Positions 25,667-34,222 of a stretch of DNA of 64,000 nucleotides are shown one piece after another (position 1 is the stretch's first letter; every line of letters begins with the position of its first letter). A program made the translations under genes and the position numbers. This DNA is from Saccharopolyspora rosea (GTDB lineage: Bacteria > Actinomycetota > Actinomycetes > Mycobacteriales > Pseudonocardiaceae), in assembly GCF_025643595.1 (NCBI RefSeq), contig NZ_CP102826.1, positions 496,001 through 560,000 on the forward strand. Direction: 5' to 3'. The notes under the pieces were generated by a model that searched no databases, was not told the origin of the DNA, and was given only the letters and a program-made list of their open reading frames with translations.

Positions 25667-28641
25667 ACGAGGCCGACCCGTTCGGCACGGTCGCGCTGCG
25701 GCGGGCCGTGATCCAGGCGTGGGAGGCGTCGCCGACCCGGTTCCGGGAGGACGCCAACGCCGAGGAGGACCTGCGCCTCGGCGGCTACCGCGATCGGCTG
25801 CTGGTCGAGCTGGCGCAGAACGCGGCGGACGCGGCCGGTTCGGACGGTGTGCTGCGCGTCGAGTACGTGGACGGCGAGTTGCGGGTGGCGAACACGGGTG
25901 CGCCGCTGACCTCCGACGGCGTCGCCGCGCTGGCTTCGCTGCGCGCGTCGGCGAAGCGGGAGGGCACCTCCGTCGGCCGGTTCGGCGTGGGCTTCGCCGC
26001 GGTCCTCGCGGTGACCGACGAACCGAGCGTGGTGTCGACCAGCGGCGGGGTCGGGTTCTCCGCGAGCCGCACCGCGGAAGCGGTCGCGGAGCTGCCGGGC
26101 CCGGCCGAGGAGTTGCGGCAGCGCGCGGGTTCGGTTCCCGTGCTGCGCCTGCCCTGGTCGGTCCCGGGCGCGCCGCCGGACGGCTTCGACACCGAGGTCC
26201 GGCTGCCGCTGCGCGCCGACGTGGACGCGGCCGCACTGCTGGACGCCTTCATCGACCAGGCCCCGGACCTGCTGCTGGCGCTGCCCGGTCTGCGCGAGGT
26301 CCGCATCGGCGAGCGGGTGTGGCACCGCGAGGACCGGGGCGCGGACCGGATCGTGGTGCACGGGCCGCTGCGCAGCGACCGGTGGTTGGTGCACCGGTCG
26401 TCGGGCAAGTTGAGCGAGGCGGCGCTGGCCGGTCTCGGCGTCGAGGCCCGGCACGCCACCGAGTGGCGGGTGTGCTGGGCGGTGCCGCTGGACGAGAGCG
26501 GCAACCCGATCCCGCTGGCCCAGGACGTGCTGCACGCGCCGACGCCCACCGAGGAGCGGCTGTCGCTGCCCGCGCGGCTGTTGGCGAGCGTGCCGGTGGA
26601 GCCCGACCGGCGGCGGGTCGCCGCCACACCCGCGTCCGACGCCGTGCTGACCTTCGCCGCCGAGTGCTACCCGGCGCTGGTGTGCAAGCTGCCCGCCGAG
26701 CAGCGGTCCGCGCTGGTGCCGCTGCCCGGCTTCCCGCTGTCCGATGTGGACGACAAGCTGCGGCAGGGGGTGAACGACCGGCTGCGGGTGGCCGCGTGGC
26801 TGCCCGGAGCCGTGGGCGACCGGGTCGCGCCGCTGGAAGCCCGGGTGCTCGACCACGTCTCGCCGGAACTGGTGGAGCTGCTCACCGACGTCGTGCCGGG
26901 ACTGCTGGTCGCCGACCTGTCCGACGCCCGGCACCGCAGGGCGCTGCACGCGATGGAGGTGCGTCGGCTCGGCGCCGCCGAGCTGGTCGAGGCGGTGTCC
27001 GGCCTGCGGCGCCCACCGGAGTGGTGGTACCGCCTCTACGACGCGCTGGCGCCCGTCGAGCGGTCGGATCCCGACGCGCGCGAGGAGTTCGCGGCGCTGC
27101 CGGTGCCGCTGGCGGACGGGCGCACCGCGACCGGGGTGCGCGACGTGCTGCTCAGCCACCGGGACGCGGACCTGGACCCGGCGGCACTGCTGTCTACTTT
27201 GGACATTTCGGGGTTGCGCATCGCGCACCCGGACGCGACGCATCCGCTGTTGGAGCGGCTGGGCGCGCACCAGGCCGGTCCGGCGGAACTGCTCGACGCG
27301 CCGCCGCTGGAGGAAGCGGTGCGCAGCAGCGTCTCCGACGCGCGCGAGGGCGTCGACGTGCTGCCGCTCGCGGAGGCGGTGCTGCGGCTGGTCGCCGGCG
27401 CGCAGCCGCGCGACTGGGTCGGCGCGCTGGCCCTGCCCGACGCCGAAGGCGGCTTCCGGCGGGCCGGCGAACTCCTGCTGCCCGACGCCGAACTCCTGGA
27501 GGTGCTCGACGCCGAGTCGATCGGCGAGGACGCGCCGCTGGCGGTGCTGCGCGAGGAGTTCGCGGCGCGCTGGCCGCGCGAACTGCTGCGGTCGTTCGGC
27601 GTGCTCGACACGTTCGCGGTGCACGTCGAGGAGGACCCGACCGAACCGGACGAGGACTTCCCGGACGTGCGCCGGTGGTGGGCCGAGCAGGAGGCGCTGC
27701 GCGGCGAGCAGTGGCCGCCCGGACGGTTCGTCGGCATCCGCGACCTCGACCTGGTGGCCGACGAGGCGTGGCCGACGGCGATCCGACAGCTCGCCGCGAA
27801 TCCGGAGACCGCGCGGGCGTTGCGCGACCCGGACGGCTACTCGGCCTGGTGGGTCGCCCGGTACGCGCTGCTCGCCGGTCGGCCGCCCCGGGCGTGGCGG
27901 ATGCCGGGCGCGGAGGAACTGGCCGGGTTGTACGACGTCGCCCCGGACGTCGGCCTCGCACCGGAGCACCTGCGGCTCGCGGGCGTGCGCAGCGAACTGC
28001 ACGTCGTCGACCCGGACGACGCCGTGGACCTGCTCGACCGGCTGGGCGACCGCGAGCGCGCGGTGCGCGCCGGGACCGCGTTGCGGGCGCACCAGGCGTT
28101 GGCGGACGCCGTCGCGTCGGGAGTGATCGATCCCGCGCAGATCGACCCGCCCGAGACCGTGCGCTCGGTGTCGGGCGCGGTGGTGAGCACCGGCCGCGCC
28201 GTGGTGCTCGACGATCCGTGGATGCTCGGCGTCCTCGAAGCACCGCTGGTCGTGGCGGGCGGCAGCCCGGAGGACTTCGACGCGGAGGCGCTGGCCGAAC
28301 TGCTGGACCTGCCGCTGGCGTCGGAGGAGAACACGCACCAGGTCGTCGGCCAGGGCAGGACGCAGCAGTGGCACGAGGTCGCCCGCGTTCCCGCCGCCTG
28401 CGAACTGCTCGCGGTGGCGGTCCCGTCAGGCGCGGTCGCGCTGCACGACGAGCTGCGCGTGCGCACGTCCTCCAGCGAGCACCGGGTGCACTGGTGGATC
28501 GACAGCACGGGCGCCGTGCACGCGGAACGCACGCCGGACGGCCTCGGCCGGGCGCTGGCCTGGGCGGCCGGGGCGTGGACCGAACGCTTCGCGTTCGCGG
28601 CCCTGCTCGCGGACCCGGAAGCCACCACCCTGCTGCGCTGA
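25663..28641 (+). CDS. Large sacsin/Hsp90-type ATP-binding protein
   Basis: A 992-residue protein. Residues about 25-180 form a GHKL ATP-binding domain like Hsp90 and the sacsin repeat: the N-box LLVELAQNAADAAG, VANTGAPLTSDGVAAL, SLRASAKREGTSVGRFGVGF. The remaining 800 residues have no motif I recognise and are rich in Leu, Ala and acidic residues. Actinobacterial annotation usually calls it a molecular chaperone Hsp90-like or sacsin N-terminal ATPase, but there is no Hsp90 middle-domain similarity visible. Translation is coupled to DUF3027. A role in protein folding or complex assembly is inference only. Confidence 0.85.
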   Translation: MNEADPFGTVALRRAVIQAWEASPTRFREDANAEEDLRLGGYRDRLLVELAQNAADAAGSDGVLRVEYVDGELRVANTGAPLTSDGVAALASLRASAKREGTSVGRFGVGFAAVLAVTDEPSVVSTSGGVGFSASRTAEAVAELPGPAEELRQRAGSVPVLRLPWSVPGAPPDGFDTEVRLPLRADVDAAALLDAFIDQAPDLLLALPGLREVRIGERVWHREDRGADRIVVHGPLRSDRWLVHRSSGKLSEAALAGLGVEARHATEWRVCWAVPLDESGNPIPLAQDVLHAPTPTEERLSLPARLLASVPVEPDRRRVAATPASDAVLTFAAECYPALVCKLPAEQRSALVPLPGFPLSDVDDKLRQGVNDRLRVAAWLPGAVGDRVAPLEARVLDHVSPELVELLTDVVPGLLVADLSDARHRRALHAMEVRRLGAAELVEAVSGLRRPPEWWYRLYDALAPVERSDPDAREEFAALPVPLADGRTATGVRDVLLSHRDADLDPAALLSTLDISGLRIAHPDATHPLLERLGAHQAGPAELLDAPPLEEAVRSSVSDAREGVDVLPLAEAVLRLVAGAQPRDWVGALALPDAEGGFRRAGELLLPDAELLEVLDAESIGEDAPLAVLREEFAARWPRELLRSFGVLDTFAVHVEEDPTEPDEDFPDVRRWWAEQEALRGEQWPPGRFVGIRDLDLVADEAWPTAIRQLAANPETARALRDPDGYSAWWVARYALLAGRPPRAWRMPGAEELAGLYDVAPDVGLAPEHLRLAGVRSELHVVDPDDAVDLLDRLGDRERAVRAGTALRAHQALADAVASGVIDPAQIDPPETVRSVSGAVVSTGRAVVLDDPWMLGVLEAPLVVAGGSPEDFDAEALAELLDLPLASEENTHQVVGQGRTQQWHEVARVPAACELLAVAVPSGAVALHDELRVRTSSSEHRVHWWIDSTGAVHAERTPDGLGRALAWAAGAWTERFAFAALLADPEATTLLR

Positions 28642-28650
28642 CCGGGCGGG

Positions 28651-28845
28651 TCAGCGCGCGTCGAACCGCCGCCGGCGCACCCCGTCCAGGAACGCCCGCC
28701 AGGACTGCCGGCTGAACGCCAACGTGCCGCCGTCCCGGTCCTTGGTGTCCCGGACGCCGACGACGGCCGGGCCGGACCCTACTTCGACGCAGTTGCTCTC
28801 CGGTCCGCTGTAGCTGGACTTGCGCCAGTCACCTTCGATTTTCAT
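28651..28845 (-). CDS. DUF397 domain protein
   Basis: This 64-residue protein is a single DUF397 domain: WRKSSYSGPESNCVEVG, VVGVRDTKDRDGGTLAFS and WRAFLDGVR. Its start lies inside the 3' end of the upstream DUF5753 regulator gene (17-base overlap). In streptomycetes such small proteins pair with WhiJ-like regulators in development-related modules; the DUF397 protein is thought to modulate the regulator's DNA binding. Confidence 0.92.
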   Translation of the reverse strand: MKIEGDWRKSSYSGPESNCVEVGSGPAVVGVRDTKDRDGGTLAFSRQSWRAFLDGVRRRRFDAR

Positions 28846-29680
28846 CGCGTCCTTCCATCTCTCTCGCCCGAGCTGCGATGAGTTCGGCCGAATCCGCCGG
28901 GCTCAACGCCATGTCCACGACGTTAGATGCCGCTTCCTGGTAGAGGGAGGTATCGCGCGGCTCCTCGATGAAAATGCCGGAACGCCGGTGCTCCAGATGG
29001 ACGATCGGGCGCTGCCGTTCGAACTCAAGGAGTAGGAAGTTGCTGCTCAGGCCCGGGTGCTCGCCAACGCTGAACGGGACGACCTGGATCGTGACGTTCG
29101 GGCGCTCGCCCATGCGCAGCAGGTGCCGGAGTTGCTCCGCCATCACTTCGCGCCCGCCGATGGGGCGGTGCAGCACCGCCTCGTCCATCAGGGCGTGCAG
29201 CTCCACCGGTTTCGAGCGGGTGAGGATGCTCTGTCGACCCAGTCGGACGGAAACCCTGGAATCGACCACTTCTTCCGCGAGGCCGCCGTTGCGGATCACC
29301 GCTCGGGCGTACTCGGCGGTCTGCAGCAGTCCGGGAACGTAGCCCAGGGTCACATCGGTGATGCGCGTCGCGTGGCGCTCGGATTCCAGCAAGGAGATGA
29401 GTTGGGCCGGGAGGCCCGGATGGCCGATTTCCCACCAGTGCGTCTGGTGCGCGTCGTTGGTCATCTCCAGCAGCCACTTCCGCTCCCCGCCCTTGACACC
29501 CAGGGTTCCGAGGATGATGGCCATCTCAGTGTTCGTCGGGATTTTGTCCCCGGATTCGATGCGGCCGAAAGTCGCTCGTGACCAACCGCAGAGTTCTGAT
29601 AGTTCCTCAAGTCGCAGGCCAGCGTCCTTGCGAAGCCTTCGCACTTCTGCGCCGATCCCGCGAGAGCGAGCTGTGGTCAT
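28829..29680 (-). CDS. Xre-family regulator with DUF5753 domain (WhiJ-like)
   Basis: A 283-residue protein with an N-terminal Xre helix-turn-helix (RRLRKDAGLRLEELSELCGW, RATFGRIESGDKIPT) and a ~180-residue DUF5753 domain (YVPGLLQTAEYARAVI, LHRPIGGREVMAEQLRHLL). It is a typical member of the large WhiJ-like regulator family of sporulating actinomycetes, where genomes carry many copies each with a DUF397 partner. It is divergent from a small cysteine-containing protein, across an AT-rich 117-base gap that probably holds its operators. Confidence 0.92.
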   Translation of the reverse strand: MTTARSRGIGAEVRRLRKDAGLRLEELSELCGWSRATFGRIESGDKIPTNTEMAIILGTLGVKGGERKWLLEMTNDAHQTHWWEIGHPGLPAQLISLLESERHATRITDVTLGYVPGLLQTAEYARAVIRNGGLAEEVVDSRVSVRLGRQSILTRSKPVELHALMDEAVLHRPIGGREVMAEQLRHLLRMGERPNVTIQVVPFSVGEHPGLSSNFLLLEFERQRPIVHLEHRRSGIFIEEPRDTSLYQEAASNVVDMALSPADSAELIAARAREMEGRDENRR

Positions 29681-29770
29681 ATTCCCAATTTATTTCAGGG
29701 GTTGAGACTGCGCCATTACACATTTCAGTGAATTAGATTGATCTCGGGATTCAAGAGACTGTCTTATCGA

Positions 29771-29785
29771 CTCAGGATCGCTGAG
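29771..29785 (+). promoter_or_regulatory. Small inverted repeat before RBS of Cys-motif protein
   Basis: CTCAG-GATCG-CTGAG lies immediately before the AGAGGAG ribosome-binding site. It may be an operator for the divergent Xre regulator or an RNA hairpin; evidence is only the symmetry and position. Confidence 0.3.
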
Positions 29786-29797
29786 AGGAGAGCAACA

Positions 29798-30052
29798 ATG
29801 CCCGGATTCCTGACCTACATCTGGCGTCCTGTCACGGGTGGGCGGCACGCGTTTCCCGTTGCGGCGCGAGAAGTTCCGGCGGGGGAGTCGGTGACGGCCT
29901 ACTGCGGCGCGGTGGTCGACGCGGCGGAACTGCGCGACCGCACCGAGGCCGACTGGATCCGCGAGCAGACCTGCATGTCGTGCTGGGCGGCTCTCGCGGC
30001 CCGCGACCGCGAATCCACCGGACGTCATCACCTCAGGCGCAGGTCTCCCTGA
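29798..30052 (+). CDS. Small Cys-motif protein next to WhiJ-like regulator
   Basis: An 84-residue protein with YCGAVV and, 29 residues later, TCMSCW, giving a CxnCxxC set that could bind zinc with a histidine. It begins MPGFLTYIWRPVTGGRHAFP. ATG 29798 has a strong AGAGGAG ribosome-binding site. Similar small proteins accompany DUF397/DUF5753 pairs in Pseudonocardiales, so it is probably the third member of this module. Function unknown. Confidence 0.7.
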   Translation: MPGFLTYIWRPVTGGRHAFPVAAREVPAGESVTAYCGAVVDAAELRDRTEADWIREQTCMSCWAALAARDRESTGRHHLRRRSP

Positions 30053-30184
30053 TCCGGCCCCGAGCCGGGCCGGTGCGCGCTGCCCCCGACGCCGCACCGG
30101 CCTCCCGGCGGCCGGGCGCCGTGCCCCCTTCCTCCAGCGCCCGGCCGCCGGGTCCCCGTGGGCATTCGGGCGAGACGGGGCGGG

Positions 30185-30487
30185 TCACCCGTCGAGGCCG
30201 ACGAGTCCCTTCCAGGCGCCGCGGGAGCCGCGGCGGGCCGCCGAGCGCTGCCAGCGGAACACGCCGTAGCCGACCACGCCGAGCACGCACCCGACCACGC
30301 AGGTCCAGAACTGGATGCTCCACTGGCCGTGCGTCCAGCCGTCGGCGCCGAACCACACCAGCCCGGCGAACCACAGCAGCGTGCCCACCACCACGACCGG
30401 AGTCGGGTTCGCCAGCTTGCGCGGCAGGTGGGGGACGGGCCGGTGGTGGTCCGTGTGGGAGGGGGTGGGTTCGTCGTCCGGTGCCAC
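30185..30487 (-). CDS. DUF2530 family small membrane protein
   Basis: A ~100-residue protein with two transmembrane helices (PTPVVVVGTLLWFAGLVWFG, then WSIQFWTCVVGCVLGVVGYG) and a basic C-terminal tail (RWQRSAARRGSRG), matching actinobacterial DUF2530. GTG 30487 was chosen; the open frame continues upstream but into the promoter region of the divergent permease. Function unknown. Confidence 0.8.
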   Translation of the reverse strand: MAPDDEPTPSHTDHHRPVPHLPRKLANPTPVVVVGTLLWFAGLVWFGADGWTHGQWSIQFWTCVVGCVLGVVGYGVFRWQRSAARRGSRGAWKGLVGLDG

Positions 30488-30569
30488 GTCAGGCAGGCTA
30501 CTCCGGGTAATCCGGGGCCGCGTGCAGGACGTCGGCGTCCGCCGCGAGATCGTGATGAGGGAAGCGTTG

Positions 30570-32036
30570 ATGGTGGACAGCTCGCCGCAGACCAGGAAAT
30601 CGGTGCTCGACCGGTACTTCAGGATCACCGAACGCGGTTCGACGGTCTCGCGCGAGGTGCGCGGCGGGATCGTCACGTTCGTCACGGTCGCCTACATCGT
30701 CGTGCTCAACCCGCTGATCCTGGGCAGTTCCTCGCCGAACGACGCGAGCGCCAAGAAGGACGTGCTCGGGCACATCCTGACCGTGCCGCAGGTGGCCGCG
30801 ACGACCGCCCTGGTCGCCGGGGTGATGACCATCCTGTTCGGACTGATCGCGAACTACCCGTTCGCGATCGCCGCCGGGCTCGGCATCAACACGCTGCTGG
30901 CCGTGACCATCGCGCCCCAGGTGACGTGGCCGGAAGCGATGGGGCTGGTCGTGGTGGACGGCCTGATCATCCTGCTGCTGGTCGCCACCGGGTTCCGGAC
31001 CGCCGTGTTCAACGCCGTGCCGGCGTCGCTGAAGGCCGCGATCGCGGTCGGCATCGGCCTGTTCATCGCCCTGGTCGGACTGGTCGACGCCGGGTTCGTG
31101 CGGCGGATCCCGGACTCCGCGCACACCACCGTCCCGGTCGGGCTGGGCATCGACGGGTCCATCGCCTCGGCGCCGACCGCGGTGTTCGTGTTCGGACTGC
31201 TGCTGACGTCCGTGCTGGTGGCGCGCAAGGTGCGCGGCGCGATCCTGATCAGCGTCGTGACCTCCACCATCCTGTCGATCATCGTCGAGTCGGTCTTCCA
31301 CGCGGGTCCCTCGCACGGCACCAACCCGTACGGCTGGAACCTCGGCTACCCGGCGCTGCCGGACAAGATCGCCGGGCTGCCGGACCTGTCGCTGGTCGGC
31401 GACATCTCCTTCGGCGCGTGGACCCGGCTGCCCGCGCTGGCCGCCGCGATGCTGGTGTTCACCCTGGTGCTGGCGAACTTCTTCGACGCCATGGGCACCA
31501 TGACCGGGCTCGGCAAGGAGGCCGACCTCACCGACAAGGACGGCAACCTGCCGGGCATCGGCAAGGCGCTGGCCGTCGAGGGCGTCGGCGCGGTCGCGGG
31601 CGGGCTCGGGTCGGCCAGTTCCAACACCGTGTTCGTGGACTCCGCCTCCGGCATCGCCGAGGGCGCCCGGACCGGGTTGGCGAACGTGATCACCGGGGCG
31701 CTGTTCCTGGCGGCGATGTTCTTCTCGCCGCTGTACCAGGTCATCCCGGTGGAGGCGGCGGCGCCGGCGCTGGTGGTCGTGGGCGCGATGATGATGACCC
31801 AGATCCGCGAGATCGACCTCACCGACTTCACCACCTCGCTGCCCGCCTTCCTGACGATCGTGGTGATGCCGTTCACCTACTCGATCGCCAACGGCATCGG
31901 GGCCGGGTTCATCAGCTACGTGGCCATGCGGGTGGCGACCGGGCGGGTCCGGCAGGTGCACCCGCTGATGTGGATCGTCTCGGTGGCGTTCGTGGTGTAC
32001 TTCGTCGCCAAGCCGCTGAGCGCCGCGTTCGCGTGA
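30570..32036 (+). CDS. NCS2/AzgA-type purine (adenine/hypoxanthine) permease
   Basis: A 488-residue membrane protein with about 12 hydrophobic segments. It begins with the AzgA family signature EVRGGIVTFVTVAYIVVLNP and carries LANFFDAMGTMTGLG and SSNTVFVDSASGIAEGARTG, both characteristic. It probably imports adenine, hypoxanthine or guanine with protons. ATG 30570 follows a GAGGGAA ribosome-binding site; ATG 30555 and GTG 30552 are in frame upstream. Confidence 0.92.
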   Translation: MVDSSPQTRKSVLDRYFRITERGSTVSREVRGGIVTFVTVAYIVVLNPLILGSSSPNDASAKKDVLGHILTVPQVAATTALVAGVMTILFGLIANYPFAIAAGLGINTLLAVTIAPQVTWPEAMGLVVVDGLIILLLVATGFRTAVFNAVPASLKAAIAVGIGLFIALVGLVDAGFVRRIPDSAHTTVPVGLGIDGSIASAPTAVFVFGLLLTSVLVARKVRGAILISVVTSTILSIIVESVFHAGPSHGTNPYGWNLGYPALPDKIAGLPDLSLVGDISFGAWTRLPALAAAMLVFTLVLANFFDAMGTMTGLGKEADLTDKDGNLPGIGKALAVEGVGAVAGGLGSASSNTVFVDSASGIAEGARTGLANVITGALFLAAMFFSPLYQVIPVEAAAPALVVVGAMMMTQIREIDLTDFTTSLPAFLTIVVMPFTYSIANGIGAGFISYVAMRVATGRVRQVHPLMWIVSVAFVVYFVAKPLSAAFA

Positions 32037-32121
32037 CGATGCTTCCCCGTTCGGGGAGACGGGGATCACCATGGTGTGCACAGGAGTACCGCAGCGTGCA
32101 ATTTGTCCGAATTCCTCGAAC

Positions 32122-32136
32122 TAGTTTGGTAGACTA
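32122..32136. promoter_or_regulatory. Probable promoter/operator of MarR gene
   Basis: TAGTTTGGTAGACTA is an imperfect palindrome six bases upstream of the GTG start. It contains a -10-like TAGACT (32130-32135), so transcription could begin at the start codon, and bound MarR would block it. Confidence 0.45.
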
Positions 32137-32141
32137 ACGAC

Positions 32142-32576
32142 GTGTCCGATATCGCGGAGCGTGAACGCACCCTGGCGAGCCGGCTGCGACTGGCGGTCGT
32201 CCGGCTGAACCGCCGGCTGCGCGTGCAGAGCAGCGACTCCAAGATCACGCTGTCCCAGCTGTCGGCGTTGTCCTGCCTGCACAAGGCGGGCGCGATGACA
32301 CCGGGTGAACTGGCAGCCAAGGAGGGCGTCCAGCCGCCGTCGATGACCAGGGTCATCGCGGCGTTGGAGGACGCCGGGCTGGTCGCCCGGCGGGCGCACC
32401 CCACCGACGGCCGCCAGGCGATCGTGGAGCTGACAGACGCGGGGCACCGGCGCATCGAGGAGGAGGTGTCGGTTCGGGAGCGCTGGCTCGACCAGCAGCT
32501 CGCCGATCTCGACGCGGAGGAACGCACCGTCCTGTGCCGGGCGGCGGAGATCATCGACCGGCTCGCGAGCCGGTAA
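32142..32576 (+). CDS. MarR-family transcriptional regulator (with MFS exporter)
   Basis: A 144-residue winged-helix regulator. The DNA-binding domain reads LSQLSALSCLHKAGAMTPGE, PPSMTRVIAALEDAGLVARR and the wing HPTDGRQAIVELTDAG. It lies upstream of an MFS exporter gene in the same direction with a nine-base gap, the usual arrangement of a drug-sensing repressor and its pump. Its position matches Rv0880 in M. tuberculosis. The GTG start is favoured by its relation to the palindrome just upstream. Confidence 0.92.
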   Translation: MSDIAERERTLASRLRLAVVRLNRRLRVQSSDSKITLSQLSALSCLHKAGAMTPGELAAKEGVQPPSMTRVIAALEDAGLVARRAHPTDGRQAIVELTDAGHRRIEEEVSVRERWLDQQLADLDAEERTVLCRAAEIIDRLASR

Positions 32577-32584
32577 CCGGGCCG

Positions 32585-33910
32585 GTGGTGGACGGTCCCC
32601 GAAGCCGATCGGGAACGGACCCGACCGGGGGCCGCGCACACCCGCCGGAGAAGTCCACTTCGGACGATTCGCGTGGCGGCATGTTCCGCTCGCTGCGCGA
32701 GCGCAACTACCGCTACTACGCCTCCGGGCAGGTCGTCTCCCTGACCGGTACCTGGATGCAGCGCGCTGCGCAGGACTGGTTGGTGCTGGAGCTGTCCGGC
32801 GGCAGTCCCGGCGCGCTCGGCGTCGCCGTCGCGCTGCAGTTCCTGCCCACGCTGCTGCTGACGCTGTGGGCCGGTGTCGTGGCCGACCGGTTCGACAAGC
32901 GGCGGCTGCTGGTCGCCACCCAGACCGCGCTCGGGATCTGCGGGCTCGTGCTCGGCCTGCTCGACGTCACCGGGCTCGTGCGGCTGTGGCAGGTGTACGT
33001 GCTCTGCCTGGTGCTGGGGTGCTTCTCCGCGGTCGACGCGCCGGTGCGGCAGTCGTTCGTCGTCGAGATGGTCGGCCCCGAGCACCTGACCAACGCCGTG
33101 GCGCTGAACTCCATGACGTTCAACCTGGCCCGCATCGTCGGACCGGCGATCTCCGGCGTGCTCATCACCGCGATCGGGACCGGCTGGGTGTTCCTGGCCA
33201 ACGGCGTGAGCTCGGCGGCCGTGGTCGGCGGGCTGCTGCTGATGGATCCGAGCGCGCTGCACCGGAGCAACCCGCCGCCCAAGGAGCGCGGGCAGCTGGG
33301 CGCCGGGCTGCGCTACGTGCGCGGGCGACGGGACCTGATCGTGGTGATGGTGCTGGTGTTCTGCATCGGCACGTTCGGGATGAACTTCGAGAACTCCTTC
33401 GCCGTCATCGCGCGCAACGTCTTCGGCCGCGACGCCGACGGCTACGGGCTGCTGATCACGATGCTCGCCGTCGGCACGCTGACCGGAGCAGCGCTCGCCG
33501 CCCGGCGCAGCGGCCGGAGCAGGCCGCGGATGCGGGTGATGCTGGTGGGCGCGGCGGCGTTCGGCGTGCTGGAGGCCGCGGCGTCGCTGATGCCCAGCTA
33601 CGAGACGTTCGCCGCCGCGCTGATCCCCGTCGGCCTGGCCGTCATGACCTTCACGACCAGCGCGAACGCCACGGTCCAGCTGGCGGTGGAGCCGACCATG
33701 CGCGGCCGCGTCATGGGCCTGTACATGCTGCTGTTCCTGGGCGGCAAGCCGCTCGGCGGGCTGCTGTCGGGCTGGGCCGCGGAGGCGTTCGGCGGGCGGT
33801 CCCCGATCCTGCTCGGCGGTCTGGCGTCGGTGGCCGCCGCCGTGGTCGGCGCGGCCATGCTGGTGCGCCGTCGGCAGCCGGGGGTTGTGCGATCAAGAAG
33901 GTTAGGCTAG
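32585..33910 (+). CDS. MFS transporter (probable drug exporter)
   Basis: A ~441-residue major facilitator protein with about 12 helices. The first helix begins NYRYYASGQVVSLTGTWMQR, followed by the loop motif WAGVVADRFDKRR and LVLGCFSAVDAPVRQSF, typical of the enterobactin-exporter/TetV-like MFS_3 group. Likely exports a small molecule under MarR control. The start is uncertain: GTG 32585 or 32588 gives a 32-residue polar leader; ATG 32681 starts right at the membrane domain. Its last codons overlap an iron-box sequence. Confidence 0.88.
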   Translation: MVDGPRSRSGTDPTGGRAHPPEKSTSDDSRGGMFRSLRERNYRYYASGQVVSLTGTWMQRAAQDWLVLELSGGSPGALGVAVALQFLPTLLLTLWAGVVADRFDKRRLLVATQTALGICGLVLGLLDVTGLVRLWQVYVLCLVLGCFSAVDAPVRQSFVVEMVGPEHLTNAVALNSMTFNLARIVGPAISGVLITAIGTGWVFLANGVSSAAVVGGLLLMDPSALHRSNPPPKERGQLGAGLRYVRGRRDLIVVMVLVFCIGTFGMNFENSFAVIARNVFGRDADGYGLLITMLAVGTLTGAALAARRSGRSRPRMRVMLVGAAAFGVLEAAASLMPSYETFAAALIPVGLAVMTFTTSANATVQLAVEPTMRGRVMGLYMLLFLGGKPLGGLLSGWAAEAFGGRSPILLGGLASVAAAVVGAAMLVRRRQPGVVRSRRLG

Positions 33911-33915
33911 CCTAA
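33897..33915. promoter_or_regulatory. DtxR/IdeR-type iron box, no gene directly downstream
   Basis: GAAGGTTAGGCTAGCCTAA matches the 19-bp DtxR/IdeR consensus at 16 positions, and its core TTAGGCTAGCCTAA is a perfect 14-bp palindrome. It overlaps the MFS stop codon. A weak promoter (TTGTGC at 33885-33890, 17 bases, TAGCCT at 33908-33913) would be blocked by bound repressor. The next structure downstream is a terminator hairpin, not a gene. Confidence 0.7.
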
Positions 33916-33918
33916 ATC

Positions 33919-34000
33919 ACGTCCGCTTCGTGGTGGGAGCGGCAGTCAGTTCGGGAACCGAACCGGGCCCCGGTCGTCGATGACGGCCGGGGCCCGATTC
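33919..34000 (+). ncRNA. Candidate iron-regulated small RNA
   Basis: From the predicted start beyond the iron box to the hairpin at 33965-33995 lies an ~80-base transcript with no ORF. It would contain a small hairpin GTTCGG-GAA-CCGAAC (33949-33963) followed by the strong terminator stem. Iron-repressed small RNAs exist in mycobacteria (MrsI), which is the precedent. No expression evidence. Confidence 0.35.
33965..33995 (+). terminator. Hairpin terminator after MFS gene / candidate sRNA
   Basis: A 9-bp perfect GC stem (33965-33973 with 33987-33995) continues through a G-U pair into an inner CGTC/GACG stem with a 3-base loop, 55 bases past the MFS stop. Confidence 0.75.
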
Positions 34001-34013
34001 GTGCGCGGACGCA

Positions 34014-34056
34014 CTTCGGGGCCCTCTTCGGCGCGGAGTGGAAGAGGGCCCCGAAG
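34014..34056. terminator. Second strong hairpin between MFS and sodA
   Basis: A perfect 15-bp stem (34014-34028 with 34042-34056) and a 13-base loop. It may terminate the convergent sodA transcript. The remaining bases to 34222 show no gene. Confidence 0.65.
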
Positions 34057-34222
34057 GCGGCAGTGGGCTTGTCGGAGCACTCACCGCCGGGCTTTGAAGG
34101 TGCTCGGGCTGGTTCGCGGAGCGGACGCCGCCTCCGCTCCGGGAGTTCGACAGCGGGCCGACGGCGTTCCGGAGGCCGGGGCGCCGGAGATCAGGTGCGG
34201 TGCTCCGCGGCCGAGCGCGGCG

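Noticed and set aside
30498-32081. Long minus-strand open frame opposite the purine permease
   Set aside because: Translation is dominated by His, Asp, Gln and Arg without any motif; the plus-strand permease is unambiguous.
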